Under the pieces are notes generated by a model. It was not told the DNA's origin, did not search any database, and saw only the letters and a program-made list of their open reading frames with translations. Shown here piece after piece: positions 10,911 to 22,184 of a stretch of 64,000 nt of DNA. Positions within the stretch are counted from its first letter, which is position 1. Each line of letters begins with the position of its first letter. The translations under genes and the position numbers were made by a program. The DNA is from Voacanga thouarsii (Eukaryota; Streptophyta; Magnoliopsida; Gentianales; Apocynaceae): positions 6,448,001-6,512,000 of the forward strand of contig JANUWF010000008.1 in the NCBI GenBank assembly GCA_026120185.1, given 5' to 3'.

Positions 10911-12626
10911 TGTTAGAACCCTTACATGCATCATATATGCATTACACAGTGGAATTAAAAGGATTCTAGACAAGAGGACTGCATGTATGTGTAATAGACG
11001 GATTAAAAGACAGATAAATATACCTTTTTGAATGTTTTTGTTGTTCAAAATTCTTCAATTGCTGAAGGTGCGATCCAGCGCAACCAGAGCTCCACATCTT
11101 CGCCACTGGAGTCTAAGTGTAAAACTCCCTCTAGCAAAATCCACACAAAGGATGCTTACTCAAGAATGCCAGAATACAGTATATGTGCTAGCAGAGAAAT
11201 AATGGCCAACCAAAGTTATTATTTTCTGAGAACAGAAGAATGAGAAAGAGAAAGAAATCGTGTGTGTGTTATGTGTTTCTCCTATTCAAGCCGAGAGAAC
11301 AATTCTCATGATATATCAAAAAATATATCCAGCTTTTAACTCTAGTGTTATCCCCGAAATTGCGCAGAAACACATTTATGTGAATTCTAATCAAATTAGA
11401 ATTTACAAATTGTAATTGGAAACCATAAGTTTTAGCAATCACAATTTGGCCCAAAATTATAACTAATTATAATTTGTCTATAATTACTTCTATTTCTCAC
11501 AATTAACCTCATAATGTTATCAAATAACATCTTGAGTACTTAATCCTCTATTATGTGGGACCTATTAAGTTTTTCAGTCTATTGGTAGCGAATATAAATT
11601 AATCCAAAAAGTCTTTGAGATTAATAAACCTTAATAATTTAGAATTAACCTATTATTTATTAATTCATTAATTAAAAAACTCATATTCAGCAGATCATGA
11701 GTGGTATTTAGTAACACATCATGACCACCCAAGAGTCTAGGAAGTCAAGTGGCTTGACATGAACCCTTCAATAATAAACTACAATGTAATAAGCTCATTT
11801 CACTATACAATATCTCATTCGGTTTGGAGTACAGAATTAGTGCCAACTTCCTCTAGAATATATATTAACTCTGCCTGAATATATCAGCACTTATACCAGA
11901 AATTCACTACTCTACATGTGTATCCATTGGAACTGTTTCCAATACACAATCACCTTAGCCAAGGATTTCATGAGTACTATTTTCAACAAGTGGCCATAAG
12001 ATATTTGCTTTAGGAGTGGTGAATACTTTATCGACCCTCTCAACTACTTTCGTTTATCTCACATTTTACTTATTATCTATTCCATAGGCGGCCCTCGATT
12101 TGGCTCCAGAGATTGGAATCAAAGTACGATGCTCAGCAAACAAAGTACATTGAAAATCTCAAGTCTAAGGATACTTACACACTTATTATAACGAGATTTT
12201 GTTACTGACACTAAATAATTATCCATGTAATTATCTCATAGCCAGGTTATCTAATGTACTTGTTCTATTAATAAGCATCTACGTGTTAGTTTTGAGTATC
12301 ACAATACTCACGGATGTGAGAACCACCGCCTGATCAGATCAGGAAGTCTAACACATGCTAGTCTTATTGTATTAATGATGTCCTGTCTCATTAATACTAC
12401 AACTAAGGATTATTTAAGTACTAACACAATACAGTGTAGTAAAAATCTCACATTATGATCTCTATCATAATTTTCTTAACATAGTGTTATACTTGGGATT
12501 TTATTTAACAGTTATTTTACATAAAAGTAAAGAAGACAAACTAAAAGATAAATAATGCCTTGTATTGTAAAATAAATGTGTCATATACAAAGTATAAGTG
12601 ATTGCCTCTAGGGCACAATACTAACT
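10911..12626 (+). mobile_element. Solo LTR or non-autonomous Copia-type element (1716 bp, TSD AACAT)
   Basis: It starts TGTTAGAACCC and ends ACAATACTAACT, one base away from the CTAACA expected as the inverse of TGTTAG. It is flanked by AACAT at 10906-10910 and 12627-12631. The end GCCTCTAGGGCACAATACTAAC resembles the 3' ends of Angela/Tork Copia LTRs, so I read it as plus-oriented. No gag or pol sequence is visible inside; it could be a solo LTR or a short non-autonomous unit. Confidence 0.75.
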
Positions 12627-12631
12627 AACAT

Positions 12632-13790
12632 GCTAGTCAATTTTGATAAGGCAAAATATCTTATTGTAAACAAAATTAGCAAATGTGTAATCAATGCAGA
12701 TAAAACGTCTGATAATTGCTATCAAATATGCATGTCTAACTTTCATAAGTGCATGATATCTAAATTTAATGAAATTGAACTAAGGCATTAAAAGTTAGGA
12801 TATGTAAATTGTAGCCAGTTGGAACTACTGAGTTCAACAGGAATTGCCTGTAGACTACCCAAGCTGGGCAAAGTAAATAGAAACATATGCGGTGCATGTC
12901 AAAATGGCAAACAAATCAAGGCATCATATGTTGGAGTTCAACAAGTTGCTACAACATTGTTTCTTAAATTTATCCACATGGATTTATTTATTCCTGCTTA
13001 AACAGAAAGTGTTAGTGAGAAAAGGTATGTCATAGTATATGTTGATGATTTTTCAAGATTCACTTGGGTAAGTTTTAAGTCAGAAATTATATACTTTTGA
13101 ACCATTTCAGAAATTGTATGTAAATGTGAAAACCCAGCAAGGAATAAAGGTGAAACGTATACGAAGTGATCATGGAAAGGAGTTTGACAACAGGATATTC
13201 AATGATCTTTATGTTAAGAATGGAATTTAACAGGAATTTTCTACACTAAAGACATCTCAACAGAATAGTGCTACTGAAAGGAAGAACGGAACTATTCAGG
13301 AAATAGCAAGAGTTATATTAAATGCCAAAGCCTTACCATATAAATGGTGAGCGGAAGCAATAAATACTACAACACGCATTATTAACCAAATATATTTTGG
13401 GCTAATACAAAAAAAAAAAAAAAAAAAAAAGCTTATGAGATTTGGAATGGTCGAAAGCCACAACTAAATTACTTTCATGTGTTTGAGAGTAAGTGTTATA
13501 TTCTGAATGACAGAGAATAGTTGGAAAAGTTTGACAAAAAAAAGTGATGAAGGTATCTTTCTTATGTACTCTAATGATAGTAGAGTTTTCTGTGTATTCA
13601 ATAAGAGAACATAAGGTGTCATAGAGTCCATCAATATAGTTGTTGGGGATATTCTATAAGAAAATGTGAAGGAGAAGGAGCCACAAATAGATTATGATGA
13701 GCCTATGAAAACCACTGGTAAAACTTTCTCAATAGATGATTCTAACAATGTAAGCTAAGATGATCCAATCAAGGAGCAAAGAGGAGTCCA
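12632..13790 (+). pseudogene. Sirevirus integrase remnant
   Basis: 12632-12800 carries the pre-integrase linker and 12819-13000 the GAG-pre-integrase zinc region (NICGACQNGKQ, HMDLF). The catalytic core follows in shifting frames: YVDDFSRFTWV near 13035-13070, RSDHGKEFDN near 13160-13190, and ATERKNGTIQEIAR near 13270-13310 with the conserved E. The C-terminal AYEIWNGRKPQLNYFHVF is at 13432-13485. Frameshifts, stops and a pure A tract inside the domain make it non-functional. Confidence 0.8.
13409..13431 (+). repeat. A(n) homopolymer inside the integrase remnant
   Basis: An uninterrupted run of about 23 A sits between integrase-coding blocks, in place of only a few codons of the domain. Confidence 0.9.
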
Positions 13791-13839
13791 ACAAAAAGCA
13801 CCATCATCCAGAATAAAGAAGAATCATCCAACTAACTTG

Positions 13840-16800
13840 ATTATTAGTAGTGTAGATGAATCAAGAAGGACAAGAGACAGACCGAAAGTTGATTACAAGG
13901 AGATGGTGAAGTATGCTTATTATTTATCGATGCTTGAATCGAAAAATGTCAAAAAAGCATTGACTGATGAACACTAGATAGTTGCCATGCAAGATGAACT
14001 GTAACAGTTTGAGAGAAATTATATCTGGGAGTTTGTACAAAGGCCTAAGAATGTTAATATTATTGAAACTAAATGAGTATTTGATGGGCGATTTTACGTA
14101 CATTGGAAATAGTATGAACAATCCACAAAAATCAAGTTGTAATTTAAAATGTTAAGCAGTAAAACCTTACATATGGGCAAGTATACCCATCGTGTAATAT
14201 AGAAAATAGCAAGTATCAAATCCATGGGAATTGAGTAATTATCACGACTTTACTCTAATCTCATTGTCTAGCCAAAATGAATAAAGAGATAAAGTAAATA
14301 AAACTAACCAACTTAACTACTATAATAGAGAGTACATCGGACCTACACGGAGAAAGTCACAAGGATCATCAAGGAGTAAGAATACGGGAAAGGCCATGTA
14401 AAAGAAGAAATCCCCCGAAAACATGTCAAGTAAAGATATTATCACTATGTTCATCAAATCCCAACTCAAGTACCAGAATAAGTTTTCATGAATAAATCTC
14501 ACCCTCTCTTGAGTTATGTGATTTCTTTATTAAAGCTCAATTAATTTGTTTCTCTACCTAATCAACCTAACCTAAGGAAGCATTATACTTACTCATCACC
14601 CAAAAGGTACCCGAAAGCCCTAATATCCCTATCTCTAAGCAATATTGAAAACTCATTAACTACCAAGTTCTAATCCTGCAACCTTTCTCTCAACTTAATT
14701 AAAAGAAAACAAATATTGGAGTAATTAATTTGGTGTTCAACTCCTAACCTCATATATCAAAATCATTAAGAGTAAACTAATCAATTAAATAAATCAACTA
14801 AGTCCAAACAATTAGTCTAACATAATAATACCCAAGTAGTCAAACACAAGAATAGAAATTCAATAAATCATATCAACAACTTAATACAAGAACATAAGTT
14901 AGGGTTCATCCCTCAAACAAAATTAAAATCATATAAATCTCAACATTGTTAAAATATAATATAAATCTTCTTCCATGGATTTCCTTCAACGCCCCCTTCT
15001 TCTTCTCCTTGCTTCTCCAAGTCCCTCCCTTTCTTGGTGAATCTTTTGAGCTTCCTAAGGGATTTCTTGGTTGTTAGCCAACTAAGGATGTGTTTCTATG
15101 GCTTATAATACTGTATATATAGTGTATAATCAAGAAAAATAAAAAAAAATTACAGAAACGCATGATTCTGCACAAGTGGGCGGCCTAACTTCCCTAGGCC
15201 ACCTACTTTTCCAAAGACTAGGTGGCATAGGGAAGTTCAACTTCCTTGGGCCGCCAGGTACCTGGCCTACGTGTGCTTTTTTGCTTGATCCAGGTAGCCC
15301 AAGAAAGTTTAACTTCCCTAGCCTGCCATTTATTTTGTTAAGTGAACAGTACTAGGTGGCTCAGGGGCCGCGCTACTTCTGGAAAAATTACAAAATACAA
15401 CCCACTAGGCAGCCTAAGGAAGTTAGACTTCCCTAGGCCACCAGGTTATTCCTTAGCATTTTTAAGTTTCTTCATTTTTTGCCCTATTTTTCTTCCTTTT
15501 TATATTTATCATCTTCAATTGGTATTTTCTTTATTTCTTACAAAAAGAAGATGAAAACGTTGTAGTGAGTGGTGAATTAAACAAGGATTTTTCACAATTA
15601 AAGCATAAAACACTAGAAAAATATGTACGTAATAAGCCCTCATCAGTATTCCCAAATAAATAGATGAGCTTAGTACTATAACTGGAATAAAGTAAGGCTT
15701 GCTGGACAAGGATATACACAAATTGAAAGAGTTGACTTCGATAAAATATTTGCACATGTAGCTAGGCTAAAGTCAGTCAGATTATTACTTGCTATAACTT
15801 GTGTAAAAAAATTTACACTTCACCAAATAGATGTGAAAAGTGCATTTCTAAATGAATTACTACAAGAAGAAGCATATGTTAAACAACCTAAAGGTTTTAC
15901 CATTCCAGAATTTCCAGATCATATGTGCAGACTAAATAAATCTCTTTATAGATTGAAGCAAGCACCTAGAGCATGGTACAAAAGACTCATAAACTATTTA
16001 CTTAGAAGAGGTTACAAGAAGGGAAGCTGACAAGATAATGTTCATCAAAAGGCTTGGAAAGGATTTCGTTATTGCAGATATCTATGTTAATGACATTGTG
16101 TTTGGATCAACATCACGACAGATGTCAAAAGATTTTGTTGAACTTAAGCAAATATTATTTGAAATGGGTATAGTTGGAGAGCTAACCTTTTTCCTTGGTT
16201 TACAATCGAGCAGATGAAGGACAACATCTTTATATCATAGACCAAGTATGCTAACAATTTGGTTAAGAAATTCAATATGACCACAATAAAATCTGTTAGA
16301 ACACCTATAAATGTTGCACAAAAGATGACAAAGAATGATAAAAGATAAAAGGTAGACCAACACCTGTATAGAAGTATGATAGGCAGGCTGCTATAACATA
16401 CAGCAAGCCATCTTGATATTAGCTATAATGTTGGTCTATATGCAAGATATCAAGCGAGTCCTTAAGAATCATTCTTGAAAGCGGTCAAAAGAATTCTAAA
16501 GTATGTATGTTGTACTTCTGAATATAGTATTTATTTTAGCAAGGATTTAAGTTTGCACTTTTTTGGATACAGTGATACTGATTGGGTAGGAAACTGTGAC
16601 AATTAAAGAGTACATATGGAGGTTATTTCTATTTAGAAAACATTCTTATGTCATGGTATAACAAGAAATAAAATTGCAAATCATTATCAACACGGAAGCC
16701 AAATACATTGCTATAGGAAGTTGTTGTACTCAGTTATTGTGAATGAATTAGATATTGGAGGACTATAATATTAATTAATAGAAGTTTATAGTTTATTGTG

Positions 16801-16985
16801 ACAATAAAAGCGCTATTGACATCTCTAAGAATCCAATTCAACACAGCAAGACAAAACACATTGATATCAGACACCACTTCATCAGGGATCTTATTAAACA
16901 ACTAATTGTGAAAATAGAATATGTGAAAGGACACGGTGCACTAATCATATATTTCTAATTTCAGCGCAACAAGCAATGCATGAGG
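13840..16985 (+). pseudogene. Sirevirus reverse transcriptase and RNase H remnant, split by a solo LTR
   Basis: The RT begins at 13865-14081 (RDRPKVDYKEMVKYAYY, then IWEFVQRPKN) and resumes after the LTR insertion at 15651. 15760-16030 holds TLHQIDVKSAFLNE, VKQPKGF, LNKSLYRLKQAPRAWY. The active-site region near 16085 reads YVNDIVFGST, where Copia RTs have YVDD, so one catalytic Asp is replaced by Asn. RNase H follows, with YCDNKSAIDISKNP and KTKHIDIRHHFIRD near 16790-16900. Many stops and frameshifts are present. Confidence 0.85.
14082..15645 (-). mobile_element. Solo LTR, Athila-like gypsy (1564 bp, TSD GTATT)
   Basis: It begins TGATGGGCG and ends AGCCCTCATCA, with TSD GTATT at 14077-14081 and 15646-15650. 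It belongs to the same family as 6163-8147. The region 15175-15450 carries repeated, often inverted copies of CCTAGGCCGCC and GGAAGTT/AACTTCC. Just downstream in element orientation is a TATA-rich stretch (15113-15130). Confidence 0.92.
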
Positions 16986-17126
16986 CGATTAATAGGAACT
17001 TAAAAGTTGCGAAGTTTCAAAAGGAGTCAAATATTTTCCTTACTAGTTTATAGCAGTGGTTATATTACACCATTGCAAAATCAAAATCTCTCAAAGTTCT
17101 CTTTCCTCTTCTCCAAAAAGCACCAT

Positions 17127-18007
17127 TGTCACGCCCTGTGCCTGCGGACCCGGAGCGCGACTATGGACCTGGCAACACCCACGGTCAACTACTTGGCCAC
17201 CGTCCTCGTTGGGCCAAAATGGATATCCCAAGTTGACAATGGGTACTTAGGCCCATCCTTATATACCATACACACTTTTCACCCGAATCCCATGTGGGAT
17301 TGGGGTATCACATTCACCCCTCCTTTAGGCCTAAGCGTCCTCGCTGGGCCCATACTTAGGGGCCAAACCCAGGACCAACCAGGCGGCATAGGATTCTAGA
17401 GGTGGCTCCCACCGCACATAGTGTAGCACTTAGTTCCTATACCAGCGGTTGGTTACCTTCTCTGATACCAAATGTCATGCCCCGTGCCTGCAGATCCGGG
17501 AGCGTGACTATGGGCCTAGCAGCACCCACGGTCAACTACTTGACCACCATCCTCATTAGGCCAAAATGGATATCTCAAGTTGACAATAGGTACTTAAGCC
17601 TAAACTTATATACCATACAAACTACTCATCCCAATCCCATGTGGGATTGGGGTATCACATTCACTCCTCTTTTAGGCCCAAGCGTCCTCGCTGGACCCAT
17701 ACTTTAGGGGCCAAACCTAAAACCAACCAGGCAGCATGAGATTCTAGAGGTGACTCCAACCGCGCACGGTGTAGCACTTAGTTCCTATACCGGGGACTGG
17801 TTACCTGCTCTGATACCAAATATCACACCACGTGCCCGCGGACCCGGGAGTACGACTATGGGACTGGCAGCACCCACGGTCAATTACTTGGCCGCCGTCC
17901 TCACTGGGCCAAAATGAATATTCCAAGTTGACAATGGGTACTTAGGCCCAACCTTGTATACCATACATACTTCTCATCCCAATCCCATATGGGATTGGGG
18001 TATCACA
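17127..18007 (-). mobile_element. TRIM element with three LTRs and two internal units
   Basis: Three near-identical LTRs of about 187 bp lie at 17127-17312, 17473-17659 and 17821-18007. On the minus strand each starts TGTGATACCCC and ends GGGCGTGACA or a variant. They are separated by internal units of about 160 bp. Each unit has, right after the upstream LTR on the minus strand, TTTGGTATCAGA(GC), the primer-binding site for initiator tRNA-Met (complements at 17461-17470 and 17809-17818). Each also has a purine tract (AAAGGAGGGGTGAA or a variant) right before the next LTR. LTRs contain a TATA-like GTATATAAG. No coding capacity exists, as expected for a TRIM. No TSD is visible; the right edge abuts the palindrome. 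Confidence 0.88.
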
Positions 18008-18011
18008 TTCT

Positions 18012-20547
18012 TCTAACACCCTACTACCTAGGCCCAACAGGGCTGGGGATCTCACCCCGTCCAAAGGACAAGGGGTCTTTATAACTAGGTCACACAAATA
18101 AAAATAAAACAATACTTTAAAATTGAACTTATTACAACCCAAAAATTCGGGGACAATTCCAAAATAAATTGATTGCTATCATCTCTCAAAGCAACACATA
18201 AAATAAATAACATAAAATCTTCAAAGCAGGCAACAAATTTAGCTACTCATCTTCACAGCAGGATCAACCTGAAAACATGGCATAAAAGGTGATGAGATAA
18301 AAATCTCAGTAAGCCCGTATGTGCTTTGAGTGTTTCAAGTAAAACAGTTCATGTATGCAAGTTGTAAAAATTAAATAAGAGAAAGTACTGACAAGCATTA
18401 AATAAGGTTAAATATAAAGAGTGGCATTTTGCTTTCCAAACCATACATGTGCACAATAAATATAACCACTCAAATAGGTGGCCATGGGTTACCACACGTT
18501 GGGCGCCATAACCATATAACGGTTAGAATGCCATACTTTGTGCAGACTGACAAAAGGGTAGGTGATCGGCCTACCGGGCGAGATACTCTTCCTTCCCAAC
18601 ACCCAAACTTACCAGTTGTCCACTCCGAAAACACACAGTTCACATGACTGAAACTTGCTAGCTCAGACCGGCATGACCTACTGGACTAGCATCCTATCCA
18701 GGAAGGACTCATCCCTCAGAGGTGGCCACCTACTGAGAGACTTACCATAACCCTTCAAAGACTAGTCTTAGTAGTCTACCCTTATTGAGTACTCAACGTT
18801 GATTGTTCCACTTGGGAGAAAACTGATAAAACATTACTTTATTTGGAAATAGCAATTAAGGGTTTCTAAAATTCGTGTCAAAGTTGGTTTTTAGAAAGAG
18901 TTTAGTGTTTGTGCAAAACTGTTTGTTTGATTTTCAAATGATTTGTTTGACTGAACAAGAAAGGAAACATTCCTTAATTGCCTTTACAAAATGAGTATCC
19001 ATACACTTCGTGTTTGGCTTGCCATAGTAACCTTTTTGTCATCAAATAAGTTTATGCAAGAGCTTACCTGATCCTTTGCTTGATCAAAATCAAGAATCTT
19101 CTAAAGCTAACCTAACCCTGCCTGGGGTAAACACAAGTCATATGGTTATACTCAAGCTATATTCGATTCCACAAATAATCCTAGTTCAACTTGTTACAAT
19201 CATGACCCTAATGTCCTAAGTTTTAAGACTAGATGATAAAGGCTTTTATAAAATAAGACTAGCTTTAAAATAACTAGGGGTTGTAAAATGATTACTAAGA
19301 AGTTATATGCTCAAATAATAAATCTTGAGTGTTATTGTTAATAAATAAACTAGGGTTTCAGTGGTGAAGAATCCTAAGTTCTAGATGATATTAATAAATG
19401 GTCATTCTTAAATAATAATTTTAAAATAAATATTAAATTGTGACTAATCTCTTAATTAATAATTAATAGATAGAAAATAAGTAAAATTAATAATAAATAA
19501 ATTTTATTAAATCTTGATTAGCAAATAAATATAATATTTATGAATATATGGCCTACAAGATTAATATTTTACCTATTATTATTATTTATATAAAAGGTTT
19601 TATTTATTGTTATTATCATATATAAATATTTATATATTACAAAAGACGTCATTTATTTAGCTAAAATATCACTATTTCATTTAATATTCCAATTCCAAAA
19701 CTTCCTAGGATTTTCGAAATCTTTGGAGGAAAATATAGTATTAATTTTAATTATTGGCTAATTAAAATAACTTAGGATTAACAAGGTCATGATCATATTT
19801 TTCCTATTGCTAACAAGAATCATGAACATATACCCCAACATCAATAAACAAACTATCTTATTCATGAATAAATGCTTAAATCCATACCTACTATCCCATA
19901 GCTAAATCTCTACTAAGCATAATCATACTCATGGCTTCAATGAAAATAAGAACATAATACCCTATTCACCAAAGGTGACATAATATCTAGCATGTTTAAA
20001 CATTCATACTCACTAAAGACATGAAGAACATGCATTAATTCACAAGGAATTTCATAAAGCTTAACCATGGCCAAACATTCCTTTGTTGGATCGATGTATG
20101 TTCTCCATGTCTTAAGTGAGTATGAATGTTTAAGCATGCTAGATATTATATCACCTTTGGTGAATAGGGTATTATGTTCTTATTTTCAATGAAGCCATGA
20201 GTATGATTATGCTTAGTAGAGATTTGGCCATGTGATAGTAGGTATGGATTTAAGCCTTTATTCATGAATAAGATAGTTTGTTAATTGATGTTGGGGCATA
20301 TGTTCATGATTCTTGTTAGCAATAGTAAAATTATGATCATGACCTTGTTGATCCTAAATTATTTTAATTAGCCAATTTTATTACGATAATTAAAATTAAT
20401 ACTATATTTTCCTCCAAAGATTTCAAAAACCCTAAGAAGTTTTGGAATATTAAATGAAATAGTGATATTTTAGCCAAATAAATGATATCTTTTGTAATAT
20501 ATAAATATTTATATATGATAATAATAAAAAATAAAACATTTTATATA

Positions 20548-20623
<76 letters not shown>

Positions 20624-22184
20624 GGTAAAATATTAATCTTGTAGGCCATATATTCATAAATATTATATTTATTTGCTAATCAGGATTTAATAAAATTTAT
20701 TTATTATTAATTTTACTTATTTTCTATCTATAAATTATTAATTAAGAGATTAGTAATAATTTAATATTTACTTTAAAATTATTATTTAAGAATGACCATT
20801 TATTAATATCACCTAGAACTTAGGATTCTTCACCAATGAAACTCTAGTTTATTTATTATCAACAATACTCAAGATTTATTATTTGAGCCTATAACTTCTT
20901 AGTAATCATGTTACAACCCCTAGTTATTTTAAAGTTAGTCTTATTTTATAAAAGCCTTTATCATCTAATCTTAAAGCTTAGGACATTAGGGTCATGATTG
21001 TAATAAGTTGAACTAGGATTATTTGTGGAATCGAATATAGCTTGAGTAAAACTATATGACTTGTGTTTACCCTAGGCAGGGTTAGGTCAGCTTTGGAAGA
21101 TTCTTGATTTTGATCAAGCAAAGGATCAAGTAAGCTTCTGCATAAACTTATTTGAAGATAAAAGGTTTCTATAGCAAGCCAAATGTGATGTGTATGGACA
21201 CTCATTTTGTAAAGGCAATTAAGGATTGTTTCCTTTATTGTTTCAGTCAAACAAATCATTTGAAAATCAAACAAGCAGTTTTGCACAAACACTAAACTCT
21301 TTCTTAAAACCAATTTTGATAAGAATTTTAGAAACCCTTAATTACTATTTTCAAATAAAGCAATGTATTATCAGTTTTTTCCAAGTGGGACAATCATTGT
21401 TGAGTACTCAATAAGGATAGACTACTAGGATTAGTCTTTGAAGGGTTAAGGTAAGTCTCTCAGTAGGTGGCCACCTCTGAGGGGTGAGTCCTTCTAGGAT
21501 AGGATGCTAGTCCAGTAGGTCATGTCGGTTCGAGCTAGCAAGTTTTAGTCATGTGGACTGTGTGTTTCCGGAGTGGACAACCGGTAAGTTTGGGTGTTGG
21601 GAAGGAGGAGTATTTCACCCAGTAGGCCGATCATCTACCCTTTTGTCAGTCTGCATAAAGTGTGGCATTCTTACCGTTATATGGTTATGGGGCCCAACGT
21701 GTGGAAACCTATGGCCACCCATTTGAATGGTTGTATTTATTGTGCACATGTATGGTTTGGAAAGTAAAACGCCACTCTTTATTTTTAACCTTATTTAATG
21801 TTTGCCAATACTTTCTCTTATACAATTTTTACAACTTGCATACATGAACTGTTTTACCTGAAACACTCAAAGCACACACGGGCTTACTGAGATTTTTATC
21901 TCATCACCTTTTATGCCATATTTTCAAGTCAATCCTGCTGTGGAGATGAGTAGCTAGATTTGTTGCCTGCTTTGAAGACTTTATGTTTTTTATTTTATGT
22001 GTTGCTTTGAGAGATGATAGCAATCAATTTATTTTGGAATTGTCCCTGAATTTTTGGGTTGTAATAAGTTCAATTTTAAAGTATTGTTTTATTTTTATTT
22101 GTGTGACCTAGTTATAAAGACTCTTTATCCTTTGGATAGGGCGACATCCCCGGCCCCATTGGGCCTAGGTAGTGGGGTGTTACA
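18012..22184. repeat. 4.17 kb palindrome made of two Tekay/Del-type LTR 3' halves
   Basis: The left arm, 18012-20035, is the reverse complement of the right arm, 20094-22184, around a 58-bp spacer. Outer ends are TCTAACACCC (left) and GGGGTGTTACA (right). Example matching blocks are GCAGGATCAACCTGAAAA (18260) against its complement near 21930, and CTATTCACCAAAGGTGACA (19962) against 20150-20170. Both arms are homologous to the first 2.0 kb (in window coordinates) of the LTR at 49008, so each is the 3' half of that LTR. No internal gene is supported. Confidence 0.88.
20546..20624 (+). repeat. (AAT)n microsatellite, about 26 units, in the right palindrome arm
   Basis: Uninterrupted AAT repeats. 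The equivalent point of the left arm (about 19572-19590) has only a few units, so the expansion is younger than the arm duplication or was suppressed on one side. Confidence 0.95.

Noticed and set aside
13409..13431. Poly(A) tail of a processed retrocopy or SINE
   Set aside because: Integrase-coding sequence continues directly on both sides without a TSD or extra sequence.
17007..17707. Plus-strand open frames of 130 and 101 codons
   Set aside because: They run through the TRIM LTRs and internal units, repeating the same non-protein sequence; no real coding.
17127..18007. Cassandra TRIM
   Set aside because: I looked for the 5S rRNA-like A and C boxes in the LTRs and did not find them.
18012..22184. 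Palindrome as a foldback DNA transposon
   Set aside because: No TSD flanks it, and both arms are plainly LTR 3' halves of the Tekay-type family present elsewhere in the window.
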